From IMG/VR virus record IMGVR_UViG_3300044712_001527, positions 1-33,556 of that record: DNA of 33,556 nucleotides. The stretch is one strand, 5' to 3'. Positions 1 through 6,575 of this stretch are shown piece after piece; position 1 is the stretch's first letter, and the number at the start of each line of letters is the position of its first letter. Both the position numbers and the translations under genes were made by a program. Below the pieces are notes generated by a model that did no database searches, was not told where the DNA came from, and was given only the letters and a program-made list of their open reading frames with translations. This DNA is from a virus.

Positions 1-127
1 GCCTGGCTGAAAGACACGCGCGCCCAGGGTAGAGCCGCGCCCAGGACGTGCACGTCGTCAATCCCGCTCTGGATGTTGACCGCGACCCCCGCCGGATCGC
101 ATCCGATGAGCCTGATCTCGCCCCCCC
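1..127. repeat. Terminal direct repeat, left copy (assembly overlap)
   Basis: Bases 1-127 are identical to 33430-33556, ending in the same run of seven C. The repeat lies inside the terminase large subunit gene and the reading frame continues across it. 127 is a common assembler k-mer length, so I read this as the overlap of a circular contig and not as a biological terminal repeat. The unique genome is then 33,429 bp. Confidence 0.95.
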
Positions 128-1055
128 ACGGCATCGCGGCCAGTCGCGCCGCCGCTGCGTGGGTGTCCAGGTTGTGCCACTCGGCATCGGCGAAGACGCG
201 CAGGGTGCCGCCCGTGTCCTTCTGGACGGCGACCATGCCGCACGTCCTGTACCCGAAGTCGATGCCCACGTAGACGGGCCCCAGGCGGGGATCGTAGGGG
301 CAGGCGGCCACGTGCCGGTCACGGCTGAAGTCCGGGAAGCATTGGCCCTCCTGCGAGCGGTAGAGCGCGAGGATCTCCTGCTCGAACGCCTTCAGGCTCA
401 GGCTCTCGAACAGGCGCAGCACCTCGTCGAAGCGCAGCTCGGGGTTCTCCAGCGGGTGGGGCTCCCGCACGAGCCGGCCGTCCTGGACGCGGCAGCCGAG
501 GCTGGGGGCGTGGAACACCGCGGCGTCCGACATGCCCCGCAGGCGCTCCTCCTCCTGGTACATCAAGCCCATCCCGTTGGGCGTGGACCCAAGCCAGAGG
601 TCGCCCCCCGTGTCCATCAGCTGCGGCTGGATCACCTCGCGGTACGCCTTGGGGTCCACGAAGTCGAACTCGTCCACGGTCCAGCCGTCGGCCGTGAACC
701 CGCGGGCGTTGTCCGGGTTGTCCAGGGAGCGGCAGCGCACCCGGCCGCCGTTGGGGAACTCCGCCTCGAGCCGGGACTCGTGGAACCAAGCCACGCCGCC
801 GGCCATGCGCTTCATCTCGTCCCAGCAGATGCGGGCCTGCTCGTAGGTGGGCGCGCCGTGGAAGCGCTTCTCCCCCTCGAGGGCCCGCTCAACGTTGATC
901 ATCGCCATCAGCGTGGTCTTGCGCCACCGCCGGCCCGCCCGGATCAGGTTCGTCCGCTTCGCCCCCAGCAGCACCCGCTGCATACCCGCGTGGGGTATCG
1001 GGATCGTCACCACCCGGGCGCCAATTTCGAACGTAGTGGACCTCGACGCGTCCAT
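1..1055 (-). CDS. terL: Terminase large subunit, N-terminal part (continues at 33429)
   Basis: ATPase-nuclease motor that packages DNA into the prohead. This entry covers the N-terminal 351 codons; the gene continues leftward across the circular join and stops at 33150, giving 444 residues. I chose the ATG at 1055, two codons after an in-frame stop; GTG at 1013 or 1010 would place the start nearer the conserved IPIPH segment. Visible motifs in order: a P-loop region reading GRRWRKTT, Walker B WTVDEFDF, a coupling-motif-like GSTPNG, and the start of the RNase H-like nuclease domain at VYVGIDFGYR. The Gly normally before the P-loop Lys is Arg here, which is odd. The gene overlaps the end of the small-subunit gene by 167 bases. 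Family assignment is firm; the exact start is not. Confidence 0.93.
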   Translation of the reverse strand, partial: MDASRSTTFEIGARVVTIPIPHAGMQRVLLGAKRTNLIRAGRRWRKTTLMAMINVERALEGEKRFHGAPTYEQARICWDEMKRMAGGVAWFHESRLEAEFPNGGRVRCRSLDNPDNARGFTADGWTVDEFDFVDPKAYREVIQPQLMDTGGDLWLGSTPNGMGLMYQEEERLRGMSDAAVFHAPSLGCRVQDGRLVREPHPLENPELRFDEVLRLFESLSLKAFEQEILALYRSQEGQCFPDFSRDRHVAACPYDPRLGPVYVGIDFGYRTCGMVAVQKDTGGTLRVFADAEWHNLDTHAAAARLAAMPWGGEIRLIGCDPAGVAVNIQSGIDDVHVLGAALPWARVSFSQ

Positions 1056-1419
1056 CGTTCAGGTCCACCCGTTCCGGGACTTTGCCGTCGAGGCGCTCGA
1101 GGATGCAGTTCCCGAAGCGCCAGTTGCCCGCCACCGCCTCGCGCACCCAGCGGATCGCCAGCTTGTCCAGGAGAGAGAGATCCGTCGCCTGGCGACGGTT
1201 GGGCAGCTGCGCCTGCTCAAGCTGCAGGGAGATCCGCTCGACGAGGGACTGGCCGCGCTTGGGAGCCCCCTTGGGATTGCCGGACTGCCCGGTCTTCCAT
1301 CGCCCAGGATGCTTCGGCTTGGCGTCACCAGCGGCGGCGCTGCGCTTCTTCCGGGGCTTCGGCGTGGGAACCGATTCCGAGGGCTTTTTACGGCGGGCTT
1401 TGTTAGCAGGGCCTTCCAC
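889..1419 (-). CDS. terS: Putative terminase small subunit (DUF5681-like)
   Basis: 176 residues, starting at the GTG at 1419, the only usual start codon after the preceding in-frame stop. The N-terminus is basic and Lys/Arg/Pro-rich. Around residues 40-55 is a GRWKTGQSGNPKGAPKRG segment, the hallmark of the DUF5681 family, which is commonly encoded next to phage terminase large subunits. An alpha-helical middle follows, then a Gly/Asp-rich tail translated from sequence that also encodes the start of TerL. Position directly upstream of terL supports a role in DNA recognition for packaging. The DNA-binding role is inferred from context; DUF5681 itself has no settled function. Confidence 0.75.
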   Translation of the reverse strand: MEGPANKARRKKPSESVPTPKPRKKRSAAAGDAKPKHPGRWKTGQSGNPKGAPKRGQSLVERISLQLEQAQLPNRRQATDLSLLDKLAIRWVREAVAGNWRFGNCILERLDGKVPERVDLNDGRVEVHYVRNWRPGGDDPDTPRGYAAGAAGGEADEPDPGGPAVAQDHADGDDQR

Positions 1420-1624
1420 ACACCCAGATTGGAGCGACAGCCCTGTTCAACATCCACGGACGACTGTGGCAAAAATGCCCAAATCGTTCGCGTCTACCAC
1501 AGAGCCGGGGAGTGCAAGCCCGTATGCAGGATTGCCAGCAGATTCTTGTCTGGGTTTTTTGCGGCCGGCGCCGGGGGAGCCGGGAGTTGCAAGTTTTTGG
1601 CGCCGGGGGAGCCGGGGCCCCTTG
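1420..1624 (-). promoter_or_regulatory. Non-coding segment upstream of the late genes, with direct repeats
   Basis: This 205-bp gap between the Mor-like gene and terS has no convincing gene. It holds two exact copies of the 18-mer GGCGCCGGGGGAGCCGGG (plus strand) at 1567-1584 and 1599-1616. Read leftward, each is followed by a short A-run. Nearer terS is a small inverted repeat reading GGCA-AAAA-TGCC on the plus strand (about 1469-1480). Paired sites between an activator gene and the first late gene suggest the late control region. I found no convincing sigma-70 -10/-35 pair, as expected if an activator is needed. Function is inference. Confidence 0.45.
1567..1616. repeat. Two 18-bp direct repeats, 32 bp apart
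   Basis: Copies at 1567-1584 and 1599-1616 are identical. A period of 32 bp is about three helical turns, so both copies would face the same side of the DNA. They lie 150-200 bp upstream of the terS start and just downstream of the Mor-like gene. Confidence 0.85.
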
Positions 1625-1900
1625 CTACCGCCCCCCGTACTCCGGGTCCATCCGCGGCGCCCGGTAGCGCCTGGTGACGATGCGGCAGACGGTCCGGGGG
1701 TGAATCCGGGTCCGCCGGCCCACGCGGCAGCACGCGTCCCAGCGGGTGCGCCCGGTCTCCTGCATCTCGAGGACGACCAGGGCGATGATCTCGCCGTCGG
1801 GGATCCGCGGCCGCTTGGGCACCCAGAGCCTCTGGCCGGGGCAGAGGCGGATCAGTTCCTCGCGGAGCTCGGCCGGCAGGCGCTCGAAGGATCCGCCCAC
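1625..1900 (-). CDS. Mor-like transcription activator, putative late-gene regulator
   Basis: 91 residues from the GTG at 1900, with GGAG six bases upstream; it starts two bases after the preceding gene's stop. The pattern of an N-terminal helix (LPAELREELIRLCPGQ), the short strand RLWVPKRP, and then a basic helical region ending in a likely recognition helix (IHPRTVCRIVTRR) resembles the Mor/C family of Mu-like middle and late activators, which read GG-x-x-YIP at the equivalent strand. It is the last gene before the late operon, the expected place for a late activator. Two adjacent Cys (ACC) lie in the HTH region. Alternative: another small HTH regulator. Confidence 0.6.
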   Translation of the reverse strand: MGGSFERLPAELREELIRLCPGQRLWVPKRPRIPDGEIIALVVLEMQETGRTRWDACCRVGRRTRIHPRTVCRIVTRRYRAPRMDPEYGGR

Positions 1901-1902
1901 GC

Positions 1903-2181
1903 TCAGCTCCGCCCGAACGGCATCCGGAACCCGCCGCGGGGCGTGACGACCTTGGGGGCCTGCTGGGCGAGGACCCCTCCGATGGTGCCGGCCAGCCTCT
2001 GGGCGAGGAGCCAGGTCTGCAGCTGTCCCGAGATCGCCTCCAGGTCGGAGATCGTGGCCACCCGCCCGAGTTCGGGCGAGTCGACGGGCTGGATCTGGAT
2101 CCCGTGGCCGGCGGGGAGCAGCACCAGGGTGACGGCGCACTCGGGCTTGGTCGGGTTGTCCGGGGTCTCCTGGTCGGTCAT
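1903..2181 (-). CDS. Hypothetical protein, 92 aa
   Basis: ATG at 2181 is preceded by AGGAGG at good spacing. I do not recognise the family. There is an acidic N-terminus, then a predicted beta pair (CAVTLVLLPAGHGIQIQPV), a helical stretch (ISDLEAISGQLQTWLLAQRL) and a Gly/Arg-rich end. No cysteine cluster or membrane segment. It sits between the primase-helicase and the Mor-like activator, separated from the former by 63 bp, and so belongs to the replication end of the leftward unit. Confidence 0.7.
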   Translation of the reverse strand: MTDQETPDNPTKPECAVTLVLLPAGHGIQIQPVDSPELGRVATISDLEAISGQLQTWLLAQRLAGTIGGVLAQQAPKVVTPRGGFRMPFGRS

Positions 2182-2244
2182 GGGGTCCCTCCTGGTGGTT
2201 TCGCGGTCCCTGCGGTGGCCTTCGGGCGGACGCCCGAGGCCTGT

Positions 2245-4842
2245 TCAAAACCCAACATCGAACGGATCCTGTTGTTGATCGTTTGTCGCATCTAGTGGGT
2301 TTGGTGGGTTTGGTGGGTTTGTTTCACCCGTCCGACCAAAACTGTCAGCGCCGCCCTCCGTGCCGCTCTCTATAGGGGGGGTGACATTTTCCCGCGTAGC
2401 GCATGGGGGTGACCCACCAGACCCACCTAACCCCCTTAATGATTCTTGTCGCATCAATGCCACAACCGGCCTAACTTGCCATATTGCAACGCCTGCCCGG
2501 ATTCCAACGTTGAGAGCCCGCAAACCGCCCTCGATTCGGTTGCGGTGATCTCTGAGGTATTTCCCGAACCGACGAGGGTCGATCACGTCACCGCGGGACC
2601 CTGCAATCTCGACGATCGCGGCCCGTAGAGCGGCCCTATCGGGAGAATCAAGCCCCCCGTACCCGTCCGACTTGCACCTGTTCAATACCTCTGCGGCGGT
2701 CACCCGGTCGGCCCCGATGTAGGCGTTCCACGTGGCCAGGAGAGCGTTCAGTTGCACCCGCACCGGATCGGTGTCCTCGAGGCGCCCGCGCCCGCCGGTG
2801 GGGTCGGCGAACCCGGCCCACATGACGGCATCGCGGACCATCCGGCACCAGGCGTTGAACCCGGCCCACGCCGGCGCGCCCTGCTCCGGCCGACCGGCCG
2901 CCTGGTATCCCCGGAGGATCGTGAGGGCCGCGGCCACGAGCTCGCCGCGGTGGGCGGGGATCCACTCGTACAGGTTCCGGGTGAACAGGCGTTCCTCGGG
3001 GTGCTCCATCTCGGGGTCGAGATCGCACGGGACCACCCGGGCGGTGATATCGCCCGCGAAGGTGAGGTTGTTCCCCGTGGCCAGGAACGTCGTGGCGGTG
3101 GGCACGGAGACGGTCCGGGACTGGCCCAGGAGCCGGTCGGAGATCACGGCCTGCGTGAGGGCCTGCGAGATCGCGGCCCCGCCGAACTCCCGGTCGATGT
3201 TGTCGTAGCAGAGGACCGGGTCCCCGGCGAGCAGGGCGCTCAGGAGGCGCTTCTTTTCCTCCTCCTGGTCCTTCGCCTGGGACATGACCGCGCACGGCCG
3301 TCCCGTGGCCAGGAGCGCCACGCAGTCGGCCAGCATGGTCTTCCCCGAACGCATCTTCGGGGCCCGGAACCCGAACATCGGGGCCGACGGCAGGGACCGC
3401 CGCACGAGGCCGGTGAGCAGGGCCGCCACGGCCGCCGCCCGGTCGGTTTCCTCCACGAACGGGAACTCCTGCAGGAGCCCGCGGAAGGCCTCCACGGCGT
3501 TCCGGATGGCTCCCGCGTCGGGGTCCGCGGAGATCGCGTCGAAACGGGCGTCCTCCGTGTCCAGGAGCAGCCCCGTGCGTTCGTCGTACCCGGGCTCGGT
3601 GAGCAGGGAGCCGTCGGGACGCAGGGTCGGAGCCTCGATGATCCCGATCAGCGACGGGACGCGCCAGTCACCCACGCGGGCGAGGTAGGAGCGGGCGACC
3701 TTTTCGGGGCAGTCGCACCGGCGATGGCCCTTGGACCGGCCGTCGTAGACCTGCCAGTCGGCGTCGACGGTCAGCCGCTCCACGAGGTACGGGGTGTCCA
3801 GCTGTTGGACCATGAGCGCGCCGGGGTGGCGGGTGACGCCGTCCCGGACCGTGAGCGACGGCTGCCGGATGGCCCGGACCAGGGCGCCCCGCTGGTAGAT
3901 CCGCGGGCCCTCGGAGGCGATCAGCGCCTGCTCCGCCTCGGAGACCATCCGGGGCAGGTCCCCGCCCTGGACAACGATCACGGGCCGGGAGTCCGCCGCG
4001 GCCGGAGGCGTCTGTTCGTCTCGGGGCGCGGGCTCCCGTTCCGGACTCCACGCGGGGGTCTCTTCCGTGAGCTGGCGCAGCTCCTGCCGCGTCCCCCCGG
4101 CGTGGATCCAGTCCGAGACGTCTCCCTTCGGCGGGAGGCCGGGGAGCTCGACGATCTTGACCGAGGCCGCCTGCCCGTGGAGGGACGCGGCGACCTCCCG
4201 GGCGTGCTTGCGCCCCGGTTCGTCGTTGTCGGGCAGGATGACGACCTTCCGGCCGGCCAGCGCGGGCACGTACTCCGGACGCCACTTGCCGGCGCCCATC
4301 GGGCACGTGGTGGCCACGAGGCCGAAGCCGGACGACCCGGACGGGCCGGGCCCATCGGAAAGCGCCAGCGCGTCCTTCTCCCCCTCAACGACGAAGACCG
4401 ACTGGGCCGGGCGCGCGGCGAGCAGCTCCGGGAGCCGGAAGAGCACGCGGCGGACGCCCTGCAGGTTCCAGTGGACGTTCCCCTGGGCATCGACGCGCCG
4501 CTGCCGGAAGTCCTTCGGCTCGAATCGGACCGCCTGGAAGAGCACGGCGCCGGCTTCGTCTCGGTAGTCGTATTCGGCGACGATCCGGGACTGCTGCCGG
4601 CGGGGCCTGGGGGCATCGTCGAAGAGGTCCTGCATGGTGAGTCCCATCGCGGCCACGACGTCGGCGGTGGCGCAGTTGGCCTTGCAGTTGAGGAGCACGC
4701 CCTTCTCGCCCTGGGCGATGGACAGGGAGGCCTTCCGGTCGTCGTGCGCGGGGCAACGGACCTGCCAGTTACTGCCCACCTGCCGGGCGTCCGGGAAGTG
4801 TTCCAGGACGCGGGCGAGGGCGCCGTACGCGCCCGCGGTCAC
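2245..4842 (-). CDS. Primase-helicase (CHC2-like zinc finger, TOPRIM, AAA+ helicase)
   Basis: 865 residues; synthesises primers and unwinds DNA at the phage fork. The start is a GTG overlapping the previous stop (GTGA). Zinc-finger ligands C30, H33, C53 and C57 are visible. The TOPRIM signature EGEKDAL is at 153-159 with LPDNDEPG near 203-210. A long linker follows, then a helicase domain with P-loop region RAPKMRSGKTML (about 493-504), Walker B-like VLCYDNID near 543-550, and sensor FLATGNN near 586-592 with a following Arg (602). The C-terminal 60 residues are low complexity (GLGGSGGS, NPPNPPNPL), encoded by unusual G-rich arrays. Being the only primase or helicase present, it is probably the central replication protein. 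Confidence 0.92.
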   Translation of the reverse strand: MTAGAYGALARVLEHFPDARQVGSNWQVRCPAHDDRKASLSIAQGEKGVLLNCKANCATADVVAAMGLTMQDLFDDAPRPRRQQSRIVAEYDYRDEAGAVLFQAVRFEPKDFRQRRVDAQGNVHWNLQGVRRVLFRLPELLAARPAQSVFVVEGEKDALALSDGPGPSGSSGFGLVATTCPMGAGKWRPEYVPALAGRKVVILPDNDEPGRKHAREVAASLHGQAASVKIVELPGLPPKGDVSDWIHAGGTRQELRQLTEETPAWSPEREPAPRDEQTPPAAADSRPVIVVQGGDLPRMVSEAEQALIASEGPRIYQRGALVRAIRQPSLTVRDGVTRHPGALMVQQLDTPYLVERLTVDADWQVYDGRSKGHRRCDCPEKVARSYLARVGDWRVPSLIGIIEAPTLRPDGSLLTEPGYDERTGLLLDTEDARFDAISADPDAGAIRNAVEAFRGLLQEFPFVEETDRAAAVAALLTGLVRRSLPSAPMFGFRAPKMRSGKTMLADCVALLATGRPCAVMSQAKDQEEEKKRLLSALLAGDPVLCYDNIDREFGGAAISQALTQAVISDRLLGQSRTVSVPTATTFLATGNNLTFAGDITARVVPCDLDPEMEHPEERLFTRNLYEWIPAHRGELVAAALTILRGYQAAGRPEQGAPAWAGFNAWCRMVRDAVMWAGFADPTGGRGRLEDTDPVRVQLNALLATWNAYIGADRVTAAEVLNRCKSDGYGGLDSPDRAALRAAIVEIAGSRGDVIDPRRFGKYLRDHRNRIEGGLRALNVGIRAGVAIWQVRPVVALMRQESLRGLGGSGGSPPCATRENVTPPIESGTEGGADSFGRTGETNPPNPPNPLDATNDQQQDPFDVGF
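2297..2435. repeat. Inverted G-rich arrays in the primase 3' end
   Basis: The plus strand at 2297-2317 carries GGG/GG/GGG/GG/GGG built on the unit TTTGGTGGG. The minus strand at 2435-2413 carries a matching array (units TTAGGTGGG and TCTGGTGGG). Segments 2303-2318 and 2412-2427 form an inverted repeat matching 15 of 16 bases with a 93-bp spacer. Both arrays have enough G-runs for two-layer quadruplexes on opposite strands. They encode the NPPNPP and GGSGGS tails of the primase-helicase. Confidence 0.8.
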
Positions 4843-5171
4843 TTGGTGGCACCGATGAAGCGGTGGAGGTTCGCGCGGAGCTGGGCGAGGTCCTGCCGGC
4901 CACGCAGGAGCATGGCCACGATGTCGGTCCGCCCGCGGATCTCGCAGGCGTCGATCGTGAGGGCGAACGACTCCGCGAGCAGGACCAGTGTGCTATCGAA
5001 CTCCTGGAGGATCCCAGGGACAGGGTCCCTCGCCGGCGGGGGCTCGGCGTCGACCACGGGGACGATCACGCACGACCGCGGGCACCGGAAGTGCCACAGA
5101 GGGACGTACAGCCACCGATCCGCTTCCGAGTGAGAGTCCCTTTTCGACGTCTTCCGCTGACCACGCGACAA
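4839..5171 (-). CDS. Hypothetical protein, up to 110 aa, start uncertain
   Basis: The stop at 4839 overlaps the primase-helicase start by 4 bases, so this is probably translated. The longest frame uses TTG at 5171 and overlaps the VRR-NUC frame by 179 bases. GC-rich third positions become consistent only from about 5100 leftward, so a GTG inside (near the VIVPVVD segment) may be the true start. The C-terminal half is helical (ESFALTIDACEIRGRTDIVAMLLRGRQ...). No recognised domain. Confidence 0.5.
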   Translation of the reverse strand: MSRGQRKTSKRDSHSEADRWLYVPLWHFRCPRSCVIVPVVDAEPPPARDPVPGILQEFDSTLVLLAESFALTIDACEIRGRTDIVAMLLRGRQDLAQLRANLHRFIGATK

Positions 5172-5613
5172 TCCCCACCCCCTTGTTTCCTGCGACCACT
5201 GCCAGGAAGGCTTCCTGCCCCGGCGTCGGTTCCTCTCCCCTGGCCTTGCACTCGATGGCGAATCCGGTGCCGTCCGTGAGTCCTCCGATGAAGTCGACCA
5301 TGCTGAGCTTCCGGTAGGCGCCGGGCGCGTAGACGCGACAGAACCGCACGTGGCGCTCGGAGCCGTCGGCGTTGCGGTAGGTGGCCTTCCCGCTGTTGAT
5401 CCGGGCGAACCACGCGACGTCGGTGCGCGCGCGAAGCAGGGACCGGACGGCCGCCATGACCTCGCCCTCGGGCGTGCGGGCCTGGCGCCGCCGCTTGAGC
5501 GGGAGTTCCGGCTGGCGCGGAGCCCGCGGCGCCCCGTAGATCCTCTGGCCCACGTCCGGGCGCCCGTAGAGCTCGTGCGCGCGGCGGCCTTCGTCGTGGG
5601 TGATCCGGGTCAC
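4993..5613 (-). CDS. VRR-NUC domain nuclease
   Basis: 206 residues from a GTG that overlaps the upstream stop (GTGA). The VRR-NUC fold, a PD-(D/E)XK-type nuclease, is visible from about residue 48: EGEVMAAVRSLL, then RINSGK, then VDFIGGLTDGTGFAIECKA (catalytic Asp and the E-x-K pair), then PTPGQEAFL, the usual Gln-containing helix, and a last strand GVGIVAW. Stand-alone phage VRR-NUC proteins are thought to act on branched DNA. The last 45 residues (after KGLSL) are Arg/Pro-rich, have poor third-position GC and overlap the next gene, so they may be a dispensable read-through tail. Confidence 0.85.
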   Translation of the reverse strand: MTRITHDEGRRAHELYGRPDVGQRIYGAPRAPRQPELPLKRRRQARTPEGEVMAAVRSLLRARTDVAWFARINSGKATYRNADGSERHVRFCRVYAPGAYRKLSMVDFIGGLTDGTGFAIECKARGEEPTPGQEAFLAVVAGNKGVGIVAWSAEDVEKGLSLGSGSVAVRPSVALPVPAVVRDRPRGRRRAPAGEGPCPWDPPGVR

Positions 5614-5792
5614 CGGCGGCGCTCCACGTACAGTGCAGGCTCCGTCACCACCGGAGGCCGGAACGTCCGCCACGGCCCGCGGGCCTGGCGCCGACACTCG
5701 GGCGAGCAGGTCTTGCGGTCGCCGAGCTGCCTGGGGACCGGGCCCCCGCAGACGGAGCACTTCTGCTTCGGCGGGGCGATGGGCGGGGTCAC
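5610..5792 (-). CDS. Small zinc-finger protein, 60 aa
   Basis: GTG at 5792 has AGGAGG five bases upstream. After a Pro-rich start comes a two-knuckle pattern C-x2-C-x13-C-x3-C (CSVCGGP ... CSPECRRQ) typical of small treble-clef or ribbon zinc fingers, then an Arg-rich tail. It overlaps VRR-NUC by 4 bases and the upstream 47-residue membrane protein by 4. Possibly nucleic-acid binding; the specific role is unknown. Confidence 0.75.
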   Translation of the reverse strand: MTPPIAPPKQKCSVCGGPVPRQLGDRKTCSPECRRQARGPWRTFRPPVVTEPALYVERRR

Positions 5793-5932
5793 CACCGCCT
5801 CCTGTTCATCCACCAGGACAGGTCTCGGATCACTTCGGCGTTGCGAAGGTTCGCGCGGGCGTTGCGCAAGTTCCACGCGGCCACGAAGACGTTCCCGAGG
5901 GCGACGATGAAGACGATCCACTCCTTGCTCAC
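5789..5932 (-). CDS. Membrane microprotein, 47 aa
   Basis: Starts at a GTG overlapping the preceding stop (GTGA) and overlaps the next gene by 4 bases. One N-terminal hydrophobic helix (WIVFIVALGNVFVAAW) is followed by a charged amphipathic segment with the near-repeat NLRNARANLRNA and a Trp/Arg-rich end (SWWMNRRRW). A single-pass protein is likely. No family recognised. Confidence 0.65.
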   Translation of the reverse strand: MSKEWIVFIVALGNVFVAAWNLRNARANLRNAEVIRDLSWWMNRRRW

Positions 5933-6216
5933 AGCTTCACCTCCGGCGTGCACTGGTCGCAGTGGGTGTCCTGGTCGTTGATCTCCCAGCCGTGGAGCGA
6001 CCCGCGGTCGACGCGGGAGCAGGCCTTGCACATGCGGTAGACGGTGCCGATCTCGTTGCCGTCCGGCTCGGTGTGGAAGTAGAACCACGGCCAGTCCCGG
6101 CCCCGGGCGTTCACGGTGACCTGGTACGGCCGGTGCTCGCTCTTGTTCCGGACGTGGAGCAGGAGCGCGACGCCGAGCACGACCACGCCGATGCTGGACA
6201 GTAGGCACCCGATCAC
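5929..6216 (-). CDS. Membrane-anchored zinc-ribbon protein, 95 aa
   Basis: GTG at 6216 follows GGAGGTGA. Residues 3-22 form a transmembrane helix. The rest carries PWFYF at 43-47, a first knuckle C63-x2-C66 (MCKAC), a GW, and a second knuckle C86-x2-C89 (CDQC). The same order (PWFYF, CKxC, GW, CxxC) occurs in the protein at 6790-7095, so the two are paralogues, here fused to a membrane anchor. Function unknown. Confidence 0.75.
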   Translation of the reverse strand: MIGCLLSSIGVVVLGVALLLHVRNKSEHRPYQVTVNARGRDWPWFYFHTEPDGNEIGTVYRMCKACSRVDRGSLHGWEINDQDTHCDQCTPEVKL

Positions 6217-6229
6217 GGCTTCACCTCCC

Positions 6230-6340
6230 TCACGGATCAATGATGATGACCTGCATCGCCGCGGTCCGGGTGTAGTCCGGCACGCCGCACGCACCGAGCA
6301 GGCAACCGAGCAGGAACGCCAGGAGCAGCCAGCGGGTCAT
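6230..6340 (-). CDS. Lipoprotein-like microprotein, 36 aa
   Basis: ATG at 6340 overlaps the upstream stop (ATGA). A hydrophobic leader (WLLLAFLLGCLL) runs into the lipobox LLGAC with Cys at residue 18. Only about 19 residues would remain after processing, ending QVIIIDP. The size and form recall short outer-membrane spanin subunits, but it lies far from the lysis genes and no partner inner-membrane spanin is obvious, so a membrane or exclusion role is equally possible. Confidence 0.6.
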   Translation of the reverse strand: MTRWLLLAFLLGCLLGACGVPDYTRTAAMQVIIIDP

Positions 6341-6477
6341 CGGGCCACCAGCCGATCCCGGCGCTCACGGAGATCCTCCAGCTCGCGCTCGACGTCCCTG
6401 ATCCACCGGTCAACGGTGCGCAGCTCGCGCCGGCGGGCGGCGTCGGAGTCGGCGCGGAGGGTACGGAGCCATTTCAT
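6337..6477 (-). CDS. Coiled-coil microprotein, 46 aa
   Basis: ATG at 6477 overlaps the upstream stop as TGATG, with GGAGGTG upstream. Almost entirely a charged helix (RTVDRWIRDVERELEDLRER). No membrane segment or cysteines. It sits between a single-pass microprotein and the lipoprotein-like microprotein, with overlaps on both sides, so the three are probably co-translated. No family recognised. Confidence 0.6.
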   Translation of the reverse strand: MKWLRTLRADSDAARRRELRTVDRWIRDVERELEDLRERRDRLVAR

Positions 6478-6575
6478 CACGACAGCACCTCCTTGGTGAT
6501 CAGGATCAGTCCTACCCACATCGCCGCGCCGAGGAGGCAGCAGCAGAGGGTGGAGATCAGGGCGGCGCGGGTCAC
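6477..6575 (-). CDS. Single-pass membrane microprotein, 32 aa
   Basis: GTG at 6575 overlaps the upstream stop (GTGA). Essentially one hydrophobic helix (LISTLCCCLLGAAMWVGLIL) with three adjacent Cys and a short tail ITKEVLS. Too short for homology claims; support comes from the overlapping start and stop signals and GC-rich third positions. Confidence 0.5.
   Translation of the reverse strand: MTRAALISTLCCCLLGAAMWVGLILITKEVLS

Noticed and set aside
1420-1510. Sigma-70 promoter for terS (TTGCAC with TAGACG, or TTGAAC)
   Set aside because: Spacers or -10 matches are poor (15-bp spacer or three of six bases), so I did not call it.
1545-1565. T-run GGTTTTTT as a rightward intrinsic terminator
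   Set aside because: The upstream hairpin has only about four pairs and no rightward gene leads into it.
2752-5133. Long plus-strand open frame of 793 codons opposite the primase-helicase
   Set aside because: A GC-rich shadow frame: its translation has no recognisable domain while the minus strand encodes clear CHC2, TOPRIM and AAA+ motifs. Many other long plus-strand frames in the window are the same artefact.
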